The notes beneath the pieces were generated by a model, which saw only the letters and a list, made by a program, of their open reading frames with translations, was not told the DNA's origin and did no database searches. A stretch of 64,000 nt of DNA from Hyphobacterium sp. CCMP332 (GTDB lineage: Bacteria; Bacteroidota; Bacteroidia; Cytophagales; CCMP332). Positions 50,372 through 58,509 of this stretch are shown piece after piece; the first letter of the stretch is position 1; every line of letters begins with the position of its first letter. The stretch spans positions 2,892,001 through 2,956,000 of the forward strand of contig CP058647.1 in the NCBI GenBank assembly GCA_014323545.1. Reading direction: 5' to 3'. Position numbers and translations under genes: made by a program.

Positions 50372-52249
50372 TTATTTTTTTCTTCCGCCTTTGCCCTTGT
50401 TTTTTTGCTTTTGCTGCTGGGCTTTCATTGCCTCCTCAAGTCTAGCAGAAAATCCGGATTTCTTTTTGTTGGATCTCTTTTCCTTCTTAGTCTCCAGTTT
50501 ATCTCTGATGGCTTTATCGTCGATAAATCTCGCAATTAGAAGCTGCTGCGCTATTGTAATTACATTCGAAAGAAAATAGTAATAAGTCAATCCGGAAGAG
50601 AAATTGTTCAAAAAGAACATAATCATAACCGGAAAGAAGTACTGCATCGTTTTCATTGGCCCCTGTTGTTGCATCGGGTTATTTTGATTTTGAACATAGG
50701 TATATGCCAAGGTCGATAAGGTCATCAATAAGGTAAATAAACTGACATGGTCTCCGTAAAAAGGAATATTGAATGGCAGATCCAGTATACTGTCATAGGT
50801 CGACAAATCATGGGCCCATAAAAAGCTTTTTTGTCTTAACTCTACCGAATTGGGAAAGAAATTGAAGAGCGCAAATAATACGGGAATTTGTAAAATCATT
50901 GGTACGCAGCCACTCAATGGATTTACACCAAATTTTTGATACAGCTGCATGGTTTCCATCTGTACTTTTTGCTGGTCATCGCCGATTTTTTCCTTGATCT
51001 GCTCTATTTCCGGCCGAAGCACTTTCATCTTGGCCATGGAAACATAAGAGCGGTAGGAGAGTGGCGACAAAATGAGTTTTACCACAAATACCAGGATCAG
51101 AATGATCAATCCGTAATTGCTTATATAGTTTTCAAGAAAATTGAAGAAGGGGACAACGGTGTATTTGTTGACCGATGCGAAAATTGTCCAACCGAGATAA
51201 ACATTTTCCCCATAGCCCTCGGTAACTTTCTTAAGTATGGAAAAGTTATTTGGTCCAAAATAAAACTGAAAGGATTGCTCTTCGTCGGAAAACATCTGAA
51301 AGGGAATTTCAATGCTTGCAGTTTGCGATTTGACGGTGCTCGAATCATTGGGGTCAAATTCACTACTGAATTCACCATTTTGCATAGGAAGGCTTGAAAT
51401 GAGTCCCGAATTAAAAAACTTCTGTTTCATCGAGAGCCATTTCACATCGTTCACTCCTTTTTCTATAACCTTCTCGGCATCGGCATCATTGGTGACTTCT
51501 TCAAAATCACCTTTGGTATTGTAATAATTGACCGCGGTATGGTTTCGACTTTGATCAATTACATTTTCAAAGCGCTTGAGGTCTTCCTGCCAATAGAATT
51601 GAACATTTTTATTGGCGATTAAGTCGTTTAGTCCATTCACCTGAATTTTGTAATCCACCACATAAGATTTCGGACTGATTTTAAAAATGTGCTTAATCGA
51701 ACCTTTGGATGCGCTGGCACTCAGGCTTAGTATACTGAACTCTTCGCTTTCCGTCAGTTTACCACTGTAATAAAGGTCACTCAAATTGAGTGTTTTACCC
51801 TCAACAGATGTCAATAACCAATCCATTTGGTGATTGGCCGAATCCAAAAGCACCAGAGCTTGTTTTTCGTAAGTAACGTGCTTTTTGAGTACAACTTCTT
51901 TTATTCCTGCACCCTTGTTTGAGATTTTAATTTTGAATACTTCATTTTCAAGTACATAGTACTTTTCTTTACCCTCTGTGTTGGCATAGAGTGCACCCCA
52001 TTTCCCCGCTTTTTCCTGTACCGAAATGCTATCGGCTTGCAGCTCAGTGCTATCTCCTACATTAACAGGGCTGCTCTCAGGCATTCGCTCTTCTGAGCCT
52101 GAATTATTTTTTTCAGTATTATTTTCTATTTGCTCAGCAGGTGCTTCGCTAATAGTTTCTTCGGGTTTTGGCTGTTCACCGAAGAAATAAAGATATCCCA
52201 CGAGCATCGCGGAAATCAGAACAAGTCCGATTAATTGATTTCTATCCAT
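50372..52249 (-). CDS. yidC: Membrane-protein insertase YidC
   Basis: 625 residues. N-terminal membrane segment (about 5-22), a large periplasmic beta domain (about 60-360) and the conserved 60KD insertase core (YISNYGLIILILVFVVKLILSPLSYRSYVSMAKMKVLRPEI, in part; GCVPMILQIPVLFALFNFFPNSVELRQKSFLWAHDLS, in part; and PMKTMQYFFPVMIMFFLNNFSSGLTYYYFLSNVITIAQQLLI, in part). The C-terminal tail is Lys/Gln-rich, as in ribosome-binding YidC. It inserts proteins into the inner membrane. Follows pyrG by 6 bp, so probably cotranscribed. Confidence 0.97.
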   Translation of the reverse strand: MDRNQLIGLVLISAMLVGYLYFFGEQPKPEETISEAPAEQIENNTEKNNSGSEERMPESSPVNVGDSTELQADSISVQEKAGKWGALYANTEGKEKYYVLENEVFKIKISNKGAGIKEVVLKKHVTYEKQALVLLDSANHQMDWLLTSVEGKTLNLSDLYYSGKLTESEEFSILSLSASASKGSIKHIFKISPKSYVVDYKIQVNGLNDLIANKNVQFYWQEDLKRFENVIDQSRNHTAVNYYNTKGDFEEVTNDADAEKVIEKGVNDVKWLSMKQKFFNSGLISSLPMQNGEFSSEFDPNDSSTVKSQTASIEIPFQMFSDEEQSFQFYFGPNNFSILKKVTEGYGENVYLGWTIFASVNKYTVVPFFNFLENYISNYGLIILILVFVVKLILSPLSYRSYVSMAKMKVLRPEIEQIKEKIGDDQQKVQMETMQLYQKFGVNPLSGCVPMILQIPVLFALFNFFPNSVELRQKSFLWAHDLSTYDSILDLPFNIPFYGDHVSLFTLLMTLSTLAYTYVQNQNNPMQQQGPMKTMQYFFPVMIMFFLNNFSSGLTYYYFLSNVITIAQQLLIARFIDDKAIRDKLETKKEKRSNKKKSGFSARLEEAMKAQQQKQKNKGKGGRKK

Positions 52250-52255
52250 TGAAAA

Positions 52256-53875
52256 TTAATTACTCTCGTTTTTATATTGTATAGCTGCTTTGATAAAACC
52301 TGCAAATAAAGGGTGAGGATTTAAGACGGTACTTTTAAATTCCGGGTGAAATTGCGTGCCTATAAAAAATGGGTGATCTGTTATTTCTACGACTTCCACC
52401 AGATTGTTTTCCGGATTAATTCCTGAAGCTATCATTCCATTTTTTTCAAACGTTTCTTTATAAGCATTATTGAATTCATAACGGTGTCTATGTCTTTCAG
52501 ATATTTTTTTCTTTCCATAAAGCTTATTAGCCAGGCTGTCTTTTTTCAGATTGCAAACATAGGCTCCCAATCGCATTGTGCCACCTTTATTTTCAATATT
52601 TTTCTGATCTGGCATTATATCAATGACTTTATCCTTTGCTTTTTCATTAACCTCGGATGATTCAGCATGTTTTAATCCGGCTACATTTCGAGCAAATTCG
52701 ATTACGGCGCATTGCATTCCAAGACAAACCCCAAAGAATGGGATGCCGTTGGTTCTGGCATAATTCACGGTTTCAATTTTACCCTCAATACCTCTTTCAC
52801 CAAATCCCGGTGCTACAAGAATCCCATCCAGATTTGCCAGTTGACGATGTTTATTTTGGTCTGTAATGTGCTCTGATGAAATCCATTTGACATTGACTTT
52901 GCATTCATTTACCGCACCTGCATGAATAATAGATTCGTGTATGGATTTATAGGCATCGTGGAGTTCCACATATTTCCCAACGATTGCTACACTTACTTCG
53001 CCCGTAGGATTCTTTAGTTTACCAAGAAAATCTTTCCATGTTTCAATTTCCGGTTTCTTATTCTTTTTTAATCCAAGCCTCGACATTACACGAACATCGA
53101 GATGTTCCTTGAGCATCATGATGGGAACATCGTAAATACTTTCCGCATCCTGTGCTTCAATCACCGAATTGATCGGGACATTGCAGAAAAGCGCAATCTT
53201 TTTTCTGATGTCCATTGGAAGTGACATCTCCGAGCGGCATACCAAAATATCAGGTTGTATTCCTGCTTCCAGCAATGTTTTGACCGAATGCTGAGTTGGT
53301 TTTGTTTTTAATTCGCCCGATGCTTTGAGAAAAGGGATAAGGGTTAAATGTATAACGGCACAATTGGAGGGCCCCTGATCAAATTTGAATTGTCTCAATG
53401 CTTCAATGAATGGCAATGATTCAATATCTCCAACACAACCACCAATTTCAGTGATGATAATATCGTAATCGTGTTTTTCTGCCAGCAGATTAAAATTTCT
53501 TTTTATTTCATCAGTAATATGTGGAATCACCTGTACGGTTTTGCCCAGGTATACGCCCTGTCTTTCCTGAGAAATAACAGTATTGTAAATTCTTCCGGTA
53601 GTGACATTATTGGCCTGTGAAGTAGGTGTATTTAAGAATCGCTCATAATGGCCTAAGTCAAGATCAGTTTCAGCGCCATCTTCGGTCACATAACATTCAC
53701 CGTGCTCATAAGGATTCATTGTCCCGGGGTCGATGTTAATGTAAGGATCGAATTTCTGGATGGTAACTTTGAAACCCCTGGCCTGTAATAGTTTGGCCAA
53801 AGAAGCTGCGATGATACCTTTACCGAGTGAGGAGGTCACTCCGCCTGTTACAAAAATAAATTTTACCGCTGCCAT
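52256..53875 (-). CDS. pyrG: CTP synthase
   Basis: 539 residues. The N-terminal synthase domain ([27 protein letters not shown], in part, with its P-loop) and the C-terminal class I glutaminase ([18 protein letters not shown] with the nucleophile Cys, and FHPEF with His and Glu near the end) are complete. Makes CTP from UTP using glutamine and ATP. Cytoplasmic. A TACCTTTG -7 element lies at 53901-53908; pyrG-yidC probably form one transcript, divergent from the thioesterase gene. Confidence 0.98.
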   Translation of the reverse strand: MAAVKFIFVTGGVTSSLGKGIIAASLAKLLQARGFKVTIQKFDPYINIDPGTMNPYEHGECYVTEDGAETDLDLGHYERFLNTPTSQANNVTTGRIYNTVISQERQGVYLGKTVQVIPHITDEIKRNFNLLAEKHDYDIIITEIGGCVGDIESLPFIEALRQFKFDQGPSNCAVIHLTLIPFLKASGELKTKPTQHSVKTLLEAGIQPDILVCRSEMSLPMDIRKKIALFCNVPINSVIEAQDAESIYDVPIMMLKEHLDVRVMSRLGLKKNKKPEIETWKDFLGKLKNPTGEVSVAIVGKYVELHDAYKSIHESIIHAGAVNECKVNVKWISSEHITDQNKHRQLANLDGILVAPGFGERGIEGKIETVNYARTNGIPFFGVCLGMQCAVIEFARNVAGLKHAESSEVNEKAKDKVIDIMPDQKNIENKGGTMRLGAYVCNLKKDSLANKLYGKKKISERHRHRYEFNNAYKETFEKNGMIASGINPENNLVEVVEITDHPFFIGTQFHPEFKSTVLNPHPLFAGFIKAAIQYKNESN

Positions 53876-53900
53876 TCTGAGGATTTATGCATACGGGATG

Positions 53901-53908
53901 CAAAGGTA
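53901..53908 (-). promoter_or_regulatory. -7 element of pyrG
   Basis: TACCTTTG on the minus strand fits TAnnTTTG exactly, 25 bp before the pyrG ATG. No good -33 TTG is seen at 17-20 bases. Confidence 0.5.
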
Positions 53909-53982
53909 TAATTTCCAAGTGTTAATTTCTAATACTATATTTCTGCCTCGGACATTCAAACTTAATTGTAGATTTACAGCGC

Positions 53983-54366
53983 ATGCAGCCCGAATTGATT
54001 AAAAAAATAATTCACCGTCATAGAGTGACTCAGGATGATCTGGCACATTTCAGATATGAAAAGGTGCATTATGTCTGTTCTACATTTGCCCTGGCAAGAG
54101 AAATTGAATGGACCACGCGGCAGTATATAAAAAAGATAAAAAAAGAGGATGAAGAAGGTATAGGCACCATGCTTGAAATATTGCATCACAATCCGGTTTT
54201 CATGGACGAGGAATTTGTGGTTAATGCCGAGGTGGATTCATATGAACACGACGAATTAATTTGCAGCTTTGAAATTAAAGTAGGCGACAGATTGATTGCC
54301 ACGGGAAGGACCGGTCAGAAAATATTGCCTAAATCAGTTTTGGAGAAAAAATTTAAATACGATTAA
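53983..54366 (+). CDS. Hotdog-fold thioesterase-like protein
   Basis: 127 residues. A start with VTQDDLAHFRYEKVHYVCSTFALAREIEWTTR (in part), then GTMLEILHHNPVFMDEEFVVNAEVDSYE (in part) and SFEIKVGDRLIATGRTGQKILPK, matches the FlK-like thioesterase shape: a core helix, a GTxxxxxHxxP segment with its His, and a closing G-x-H/T-x-R strand. It probably hydrolyses an acyl-CoA. It precedes smpB by two bases and may be cotranscribed with it. Confidence 0.75.
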   Translation: MQPELIKKIIHRHRVTQDDLAHFRYEKVHYVCSTFALAREIEWTTRQYIKKIKKEDEEGIGTMLEILHHNPVFMDEEFVVNAEVDSYEHDELICSFEIKVGDRLIATGRTGQKILPKSVLEKKFKYD

Positions 54367-54368
54367 AA

Positions 54369-54830
54369 TTGTCAAAAGGCAGTTCAATTCAACAAAATAT
54401 TAATATCAAAAACCGCAAGGCGCGATACGAATTTGAGATCCTCGATACTGAAGTAGCGGGAATAGTATTGACAGGCTCGGAAATTAAATCCATTCGCATG
54501 GGTAAAGCGAGTTTGCAGGAAGGATATTGTTTTATCGATAAAGATGAAATGTGGATTAAGAATATGCACATTGCCGAATATACGGAGGCCAGTCATGCCA
54601 ATCACGAGCCAACCAGAAAAAGAAAACTCTTATTAAAGAAAAAAGAGATTGAGAAATTTCAGAAAAAAACCGAGGAAAAAGGACTGACCATTGTGCCTTT
54701 GCGCCTATTTATTAATTCCCGAGGCTTTGCAAAAATGGAAATAGGATTGGCTAAAGGGAAAAAGATATACGATAAACGTCAGGATATTAAGAGTAAGGAC
54801 ATGAAGAGAGAAATAGAGCGATTTGGATAA
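54369..54830 (+). CDS. smpB: SsrA-binding protein SmpB
   Basis: 153 residues. Central beta-barrel with KNRKARYEFEILDTEVAGIVLTGSEIKSIRMGKASLQEGYCFI (in part) and the C-terminal basic tail KKIYDKRQDIKSKDMKREIERF (in part), both typical of SmpB. It binds tmRNA and rescues stalled ribosomes. The start is TTG 54369; no ATG in frame lies before the barrel, so this unusual codon is well supported. Two bases after the thioesterase and overlapping the NlpC/P60 gene by 8 bp, so translation is coupled through the run. Confidence 0.95.
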   Translation: MSKGSSIQQNINIKNRKARYEFEILDTEVAGIVLTGSEIKSIRMGKASLQEGYCFIDKDEMWIKNMHIAEYTEASHANHEPTRKRKLLLKKKEIEKFQKKTEEKGLTIVPLRLFINSRGFAKMEIGLAKGKKIYDKRQDIKSKDMKREIERFG

Positions 54831-55572
54831 AAAAGGTATAGCATTCTTATCGGCCATACCGGTAAGAGCAAAAGCATCGGATACATCCGAAATGGTAAGT
54901 CAGATTTTATTTGGCGAGTCTTACACTATCATAAGTGAAGATGACAAATGGTACAAGATTAAAATGGAATACGATGCCTATGAAGGTTTTATTGACAAAG
55001 GCCAATTCCAGGAGCTAGATGCCGAGAACAGAAAAGAATTTCACATTCAAAAAACATTTCTGATTACGCATAATATTAAAATCAGCATAGATGGATTTGG
55101 TCTCCTGAGTCTGAGCCCCGGCTCTGAAGTGCCCCTTTCCTGGATGAATAACGATTTAAAATTTATGCGATCCAAAGGTTTTGATGGTTATGATCCGGAT
55201 CAAATCATACGCGATGCTCAAAAATTTTTAGGAGCACCTTATTTATGGGGTGGCCGTTCAATTTTCGGATTGGACTGTTCCGGATTCGTTCAAATTGTAT
55301 TTAAACTAAGTGGAATCAAATTGAAAAGGGATGCTTCTATGCAAATTGAATCCGGAGAAGAAATAAATCAGTATTCCGATCATAAAAAGGGCGACCTGGC
55401 ATTTTTTGCTAATAATAAAGGCAAAATAAATCATGTAGGTATCATTTCAGAAAAGAATAGGATCATCCATTCCAGTTCCTGGGTAAGGGAGAGTGAATTA
55501 AATAAGAACGGTATTGTGAATGATAATGGAGAAATATCACATCATTTGCATTCGATCAGACGACTCGGATAA
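54823..55572 (+). CDS. NlpC/P60 (C40) peptidase with SH3-like N-terminus
   Basis: 249 residues from TTG 54823, overlapping smpB. The N-terminal part (about 5-60) looks like an SH3b domain (IPVRAKASDTSEMVSQILFGESYTI, in part). The C-terminal NlpC/P60 domain (about 120-249) has a catalytic Cys in LDCSGFVQ and a His in INHVGIISE. This is a cell-wall gamma-D-glutamyl-diaminopimelate endopeptidase type. No signal peptide is evident at the predicted start, so either it lacks export or a start was missed; recycling of imported peptides in the cytoplasm is the likely alternative. Confidence 0.9.
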   Translation: MDKKGIAFLSAIPVRAKASDTSEMVSQILFGESYTIISEDDKWYKIKMEYDAYEGFIDKGQFQELDAENRKEFHIQKTFLITHNIKISIDGFGLLSLSPGSEVPLSWMNNDLKFMRSKGFDGYDPDQIIRDAQKFLGAPYLWGGRSIFGLDCSGFVQIVFKLSGIKLKRDASMQIESGEEINQYSDHKKGDLAFFANNKGKINHVGIISEKNRIIHSSSWVRESELNKNGIVNDNGEISHHLHSIRRLG

Positions 55573-55670
55573 ATCAAAAACCTTGAATTTGCTCAAGTTA
55601 ATTTGTCCTCGCTCCTTTCGGGCAGATTAACAATATTCTCATATTGCTTTTCATCTATAATTAAATTTTC

Positions 55671-55678
55671 TACTTTTG
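55671..55678 (+). promoter_or_regulatory. -7 element of rpsA
   Basis: TACTTTTG is an exact TAnnTTTG match 56 bp before the rpsA ATG. The leader contains AAGGAG-AAGGAG repeats that can act as a Shine-Dalgarno, uncommon in this genome. Confidence 0.6.
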
Positions 55679-55734
55679 CAGTCCTTTTTCGCAAATCAAA
55701 ATAAAATAGCGAATAAGGAGAAGGAGAAAAACAT

Positions 55735-57987
55735 ATGTCAGAAGAAAAAGTAAAAGAAACAAAAACCAAAAAGGAAAACCCGGCTCCGGACCAAACGAAG
55801 GAGCAAGCTGCTGAAAAAAAATCAGCAACGACTAAAAAGGCTACGGAAGAAAAAAAAGCTGAAGTAAAGGCAGAAGCAAAGGCAGAAAAGCCAAAAGCGG
55901 AAGCAAAGCCTAAAAAAGAAACTAAAAAGGAGGAGTCAAAGGCAGAAGCTAAGGCCGAACCAAAGAAGAAAGAGCCTGCTAAAGACGAATCTAAAAAAGA
56001 AGAAGCTAAGCCTGCAGCCAAAAAAGAAGCTGCTACTCCGAAAGCTGAAAGTACTAAAGAAGAAGCTACGGTTGAAGAGCCATTCAGCTGGGACAATTTA
56101 ACCGAAGAAGGTTTCGGTCAGGAGTATTCGGCTAAGGAAAGAGAAGAAATGGCCAAGATGTACGAAGGTACAATCAATCAGGTCGAAGAAAAGCAATTAA
56201 TTACAGGTTCTGTGGTAGGAATCACAGCTAAAGATGTGATCCTTAATATAGGATATAAATCAGATGGTCTGGTTTCATTGTCTGAATTCAAAGACTTACC
56301 GGATCTCAAAGTTGGCGATGACGTAGAAGTTTACCTTGAAACACAGGAAGACAAAAGCGGTCAGGTTGTCATCTCAAGACGAAAAGCAAATATTGTAAAG
56401 GCATGGGAGGCTATTCAGAACTCTCATGAAAAAGATTCTGTAATTGAAGGATTTGTTAAAAGAAGGACTAAAGGTGGATTGATCGTTGATATATTCGGTA
56501 TAGAAGCATTCTTGCCGGGATCTCAAATAGACGTAAAGCCTATCAGGGATTTTGACGTTTTTGTTGGAAAAACAATGGAAGTCAAAGTTGTGAAGATCAA
56601 TTATTCCAATGATAACGTTGTTGTATCTCACAAAGTCCTGATCGAAAAAGACATAGAAGCTCAAAAAGCTGAAATTCTAAATAACCTTGAAAAAGGTCAG
56701 GTGCTTGAAGGAATCGTTAAAAACATGACCAATTTTGGTGTATTCATCGATCTTGGAGGCGTTGACGGTCTTCTTCACATTACGGATATTTCATGGGGAA
56801 GAATAAATCACCCTGAGGAAGTATTAAAACTTGATGAAAAAGTTCAGGTAGTAGTACTTGATTTTGACGATGGTAAAAAACGAATCTCTCTTGGAATGAA
56901 ACAACTTTCCGAGCACCCATGGGATTCTTTACCAAAAGAAATCGAAGTTGGATCAAAAGTAAAAGGCAAAATTGTAAATGTTGCTGATTACGGAGCTTTC
57001 CTTGAAATCCAGCCCGGAGTGGAAGGACTTATCCACGTTTCTGAAATGTCATGGTCTCAGCATTTGAGAAATCCTCAGGATTTCATCAATGTAGGAGATG
57101 AAGTTGAAGCAGTAGTTTTAACAATTGATAGAGAAGAAAGAAAAATGTCGTTAGGTATTAAGCAATTGACCGAGGATCCTTGGACAAAAGCTGAGATACT
57201 TGAGAAATATGCCATCGGAACAAGACACGTTGGTGTGGTGAGAAACCTAACCAATTTCGGACTCTTTATTGAATTGGAAGAAGGAATCGACGGTTTGGTT
57301 CACGTATCAGATTTGTCATGGACCAAGAAAATTAAACACCCTTCTGAATTCGTAAAGGTTAATGATGAACTAGAGGTGGTAGTAATGGAGTTGGATGTAG
57401 AAAACAGAAGACTTGCATTGAGCCACAAGCATATTGAAGAAAATCCATGGGATGCATTTGAATCAGTATTTACCAGAGGTTCAGAGCATCAGGGAACAAT
57501 AATTGAGCTCAATGACAAAGGTGCGAGAATTGAACTTCAATATGGAATCGAAGGTGCGGCTCTACCAAAACATTTGGCTAAAGAAGACGGGTCAAATGCA
57601 CAGGTAGGCGAAACATTGAAGTTCAATGTTCTTGATTTTAACAAGGATGAAAGAAGAATTTCATTATCGCATACTAAAACCTGGAAGGAAGAGGACGCCG
57701 GTTCTACAGAAAAGAAACCCGCTGCAAAACCGGCCAGAAAAACCTCTAAGGCAGTTAGAAATGTGAACAGTTCAACTGAGAAAACAACACTTGGTGAATT
57801 GGAAGCACTTTCTGCACTGAAGGAGCAAATGGAGCAGGACAAGGAGGATAAGATTAAAGCTGCAGCAAAAAAGCCAAGTGCTAAAACAGCAGCAGTTAAG
57901 AAAGAAGAAGCTCCAAAAGCCAAAGCGAAAACAAAGACTAAGGAAAAAGCCTCAAAGAAAGAAGAGGAAGATTCCGAAAAGAAATAG
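55735..57987 (+). CDS. rpsA: Ribosomal protein S1 with long charged N- and C-terminal extensions
   Basis: 750 residues against about 557 in E. coli. Residues 1-about 115 form a Lys/Ala/Glu low-complexity extension (KAEAKAEKPKAEAKPKKE type). Six S1 motifs follow at about 150, 235, 323, 408, 497 and 583 (for example EGIVKNMTNFGVFIDLGGVDGLLHITDISW, in part). The last about 95 residues are again Lys/Ala-rich (AAAKKPSAKTAAVKKEEAPK type). The core is a normal S1 that feeds mRNA to the 30S subunit. Whether the extensions are disordered RNA- or protein-binding arms is unknown. Start chosen by the purine-rich leader just before ATG 55735; a terminator follows. Confidence 0.93.
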   Translation: MSEEKVKETKTKKENPAPDQTKEQAAEKKSATTKKATEEKKAEVKAEAKAEKPKAEAKPKKETKKEESKAEAKAEPKKKEPAKDESKKEEAKPAAKKEAATPKAESTKEEATVEEPFSWDNLTEEGFGQEYSAKEREEMAKMYEGTINQVEEKQLITGSVVGITAKDVILNIGYKSDGLVSLSEFKDLPDLKVGDDVEVYLETQEDKSGQVVISRRKANIVKAWEAIQNSHEKDSVIEGFVKRRTKGGLIVDIFGIEAFLPGSQIDVKPIRDFDVFVGKTMEVKVVKINYSNDNVVVSHKVLIEKDIEAQKAEILNNLEKGQVLEGIVKNMTNFGVFIDLGGVDGLLHITDISWGRINHPEEVLKLDEKVQVVVLDFDDGKKRISLGMKQLSEHPWDSLPKEIEVGSKVKGKIVNVADYGAFLEIQPGVEGLIHVSEMSWSQHLRNPQDFINVGDEVEAVVLTIDREERKMSLGIKQLTEDPWTKAEILEKYAIGTRHVGVVRNLTNFGLFIELEEGIDGLVHVSDLSWTKKIKHPSEFVKVNDELEVVVMELDVENRRLALSHKHIEENPWDAFESVFTRGSEHQGTIIELNDKGARIELQYGIEGAALPKHLAKEDGSNAQVGETLKFNVLDFNKDERRISLSHTKTWKEEDAGSTEKKPAAKPARKTSKAVRNVNSSTEKTTLGELEALSALKEQMEQDKEDKIKAAAKKPSAKTAAVKKEEAPKAKAKTKTKEKASKKEEEDSEKK

Positions 57988-58007
57988 TCTTTAAATATTG
58001 AAAAATT

Positions 58008-58032
58008 AGGAAGGTTTCGGCCTTCCTTTTTT
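58008..58032 (+). terminator. Rho-independent terminator of rpsA
   Basis: AGGAAGG and CCTTCCT form a 7-bp stem with a TTTCGG loop, followed by six T. Located 21 bp after the rpsA stop. Confidence 0.92.
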
Positions 58033-58060
58033 CTTAAATACCTATTTTTGATATTCAAAT

Positions 58061-58131
58061 GGCGCTGTGGCCGAGAGGCTAGGCAGAGGTCTGCAAAACC
58101 TTTTACAGCGGTTCGAGTCCGCTCAGCGCCT
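58061..58131 (+). tRNA. tRNA-Cys (GCA)
   Basis: The 71-nt sequence folds as a cloverleaf: acceptor GGCGCTG/CAGCGCC (7 bp), D-arm with GGC/GCC-type pairs, anticodon stem GAGGT/ACCTT with loop CTGCAAA (anticodon GCA at 58093-58095), and T-arm GCGG/CCGC with TTCGAGT. No CCA is encoded, as usual in this phylum. It lies between the rpsA terminator and its own terminator, so it is probably a single transcription unit. Confidence 0.97.
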
Positions 58132-58137
58132 CAACCA

Positions 58138-58183
58138 AACCTCAAAGTGTGTTCGTAAAGCGAATGGAACTTTGGGGTTTTTT
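58138..58183 (+). terminator. Terminator after tRNA-Cys
   Basis: AACCTCAAAG (58138-58147) pairs with CTTTGGGGTT (58170-58179) with one G-T wobble and a 22-base loop, followed by a run of T. Confidence 0.75.
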
Positions 58184-58361
58184 CATTATTAATCTGCGGA
58201 CGAGACCTCCTCGGTTTAATATTTTAATAATTGTAGTTCTCTTGATTTATAATTGCAAAATCTTTGTATTCATTAATATTTAAGACATTAATTATTTAAA
58301 GTAACCGTGCCTTTCCATATGAAAAAATCCTACTTGTAGACTTGGTCAATGTTATTTATGA

Positions 58362-58390
58362 TAATAATTTAGAACAATTCTAAATTATTA
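58362..58390. repeat. 29-bp perfect palindrome upstream of the act operon
   Basis: TAATAATTTAGAA and TTCTAAATTATTA are perfect 13-bp arms around CAA. It lies about 120 bp before the actA start in a 325-bp gene-free spacer (58184-58509) that shows no ORF or clear -7 element; a GAAATTTG near 58460 is one base off. Confidence 0.6.
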
Positions 58391-58509
58391 GTATTCCTAA
58401 GTATATACAGACATTTAAAAGGCTATAAATCAATATCATAGGTTATTTTTAAGTGTGAAATTTGCTTCTAATATGATTTAGCTCAAAAATACTATTTGAT
58501 TAATTGAGT

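Noticed and set aside
50309-50539. 76-codon plus-strand ORF over the yidC end
   Set aside because: Overlaps the coding end of yidC on the other strand and is hydrophobic by chance of the Lys-rich codons.
55593-56096. 167-codon antisense ORF rich in Ser/Ala/Phe
   Set aside because: It is the mirror of the Lys/Ala/Glu repeats of rpsA; the composition is an artefact of the low-complexity sense strand.
57537-58058. 173-codon antisense ORF over the rpsA end
   Set aside because: Same artefact of the C-terminal Lys/Ala repeats, and it runs through the rpsA terminator.
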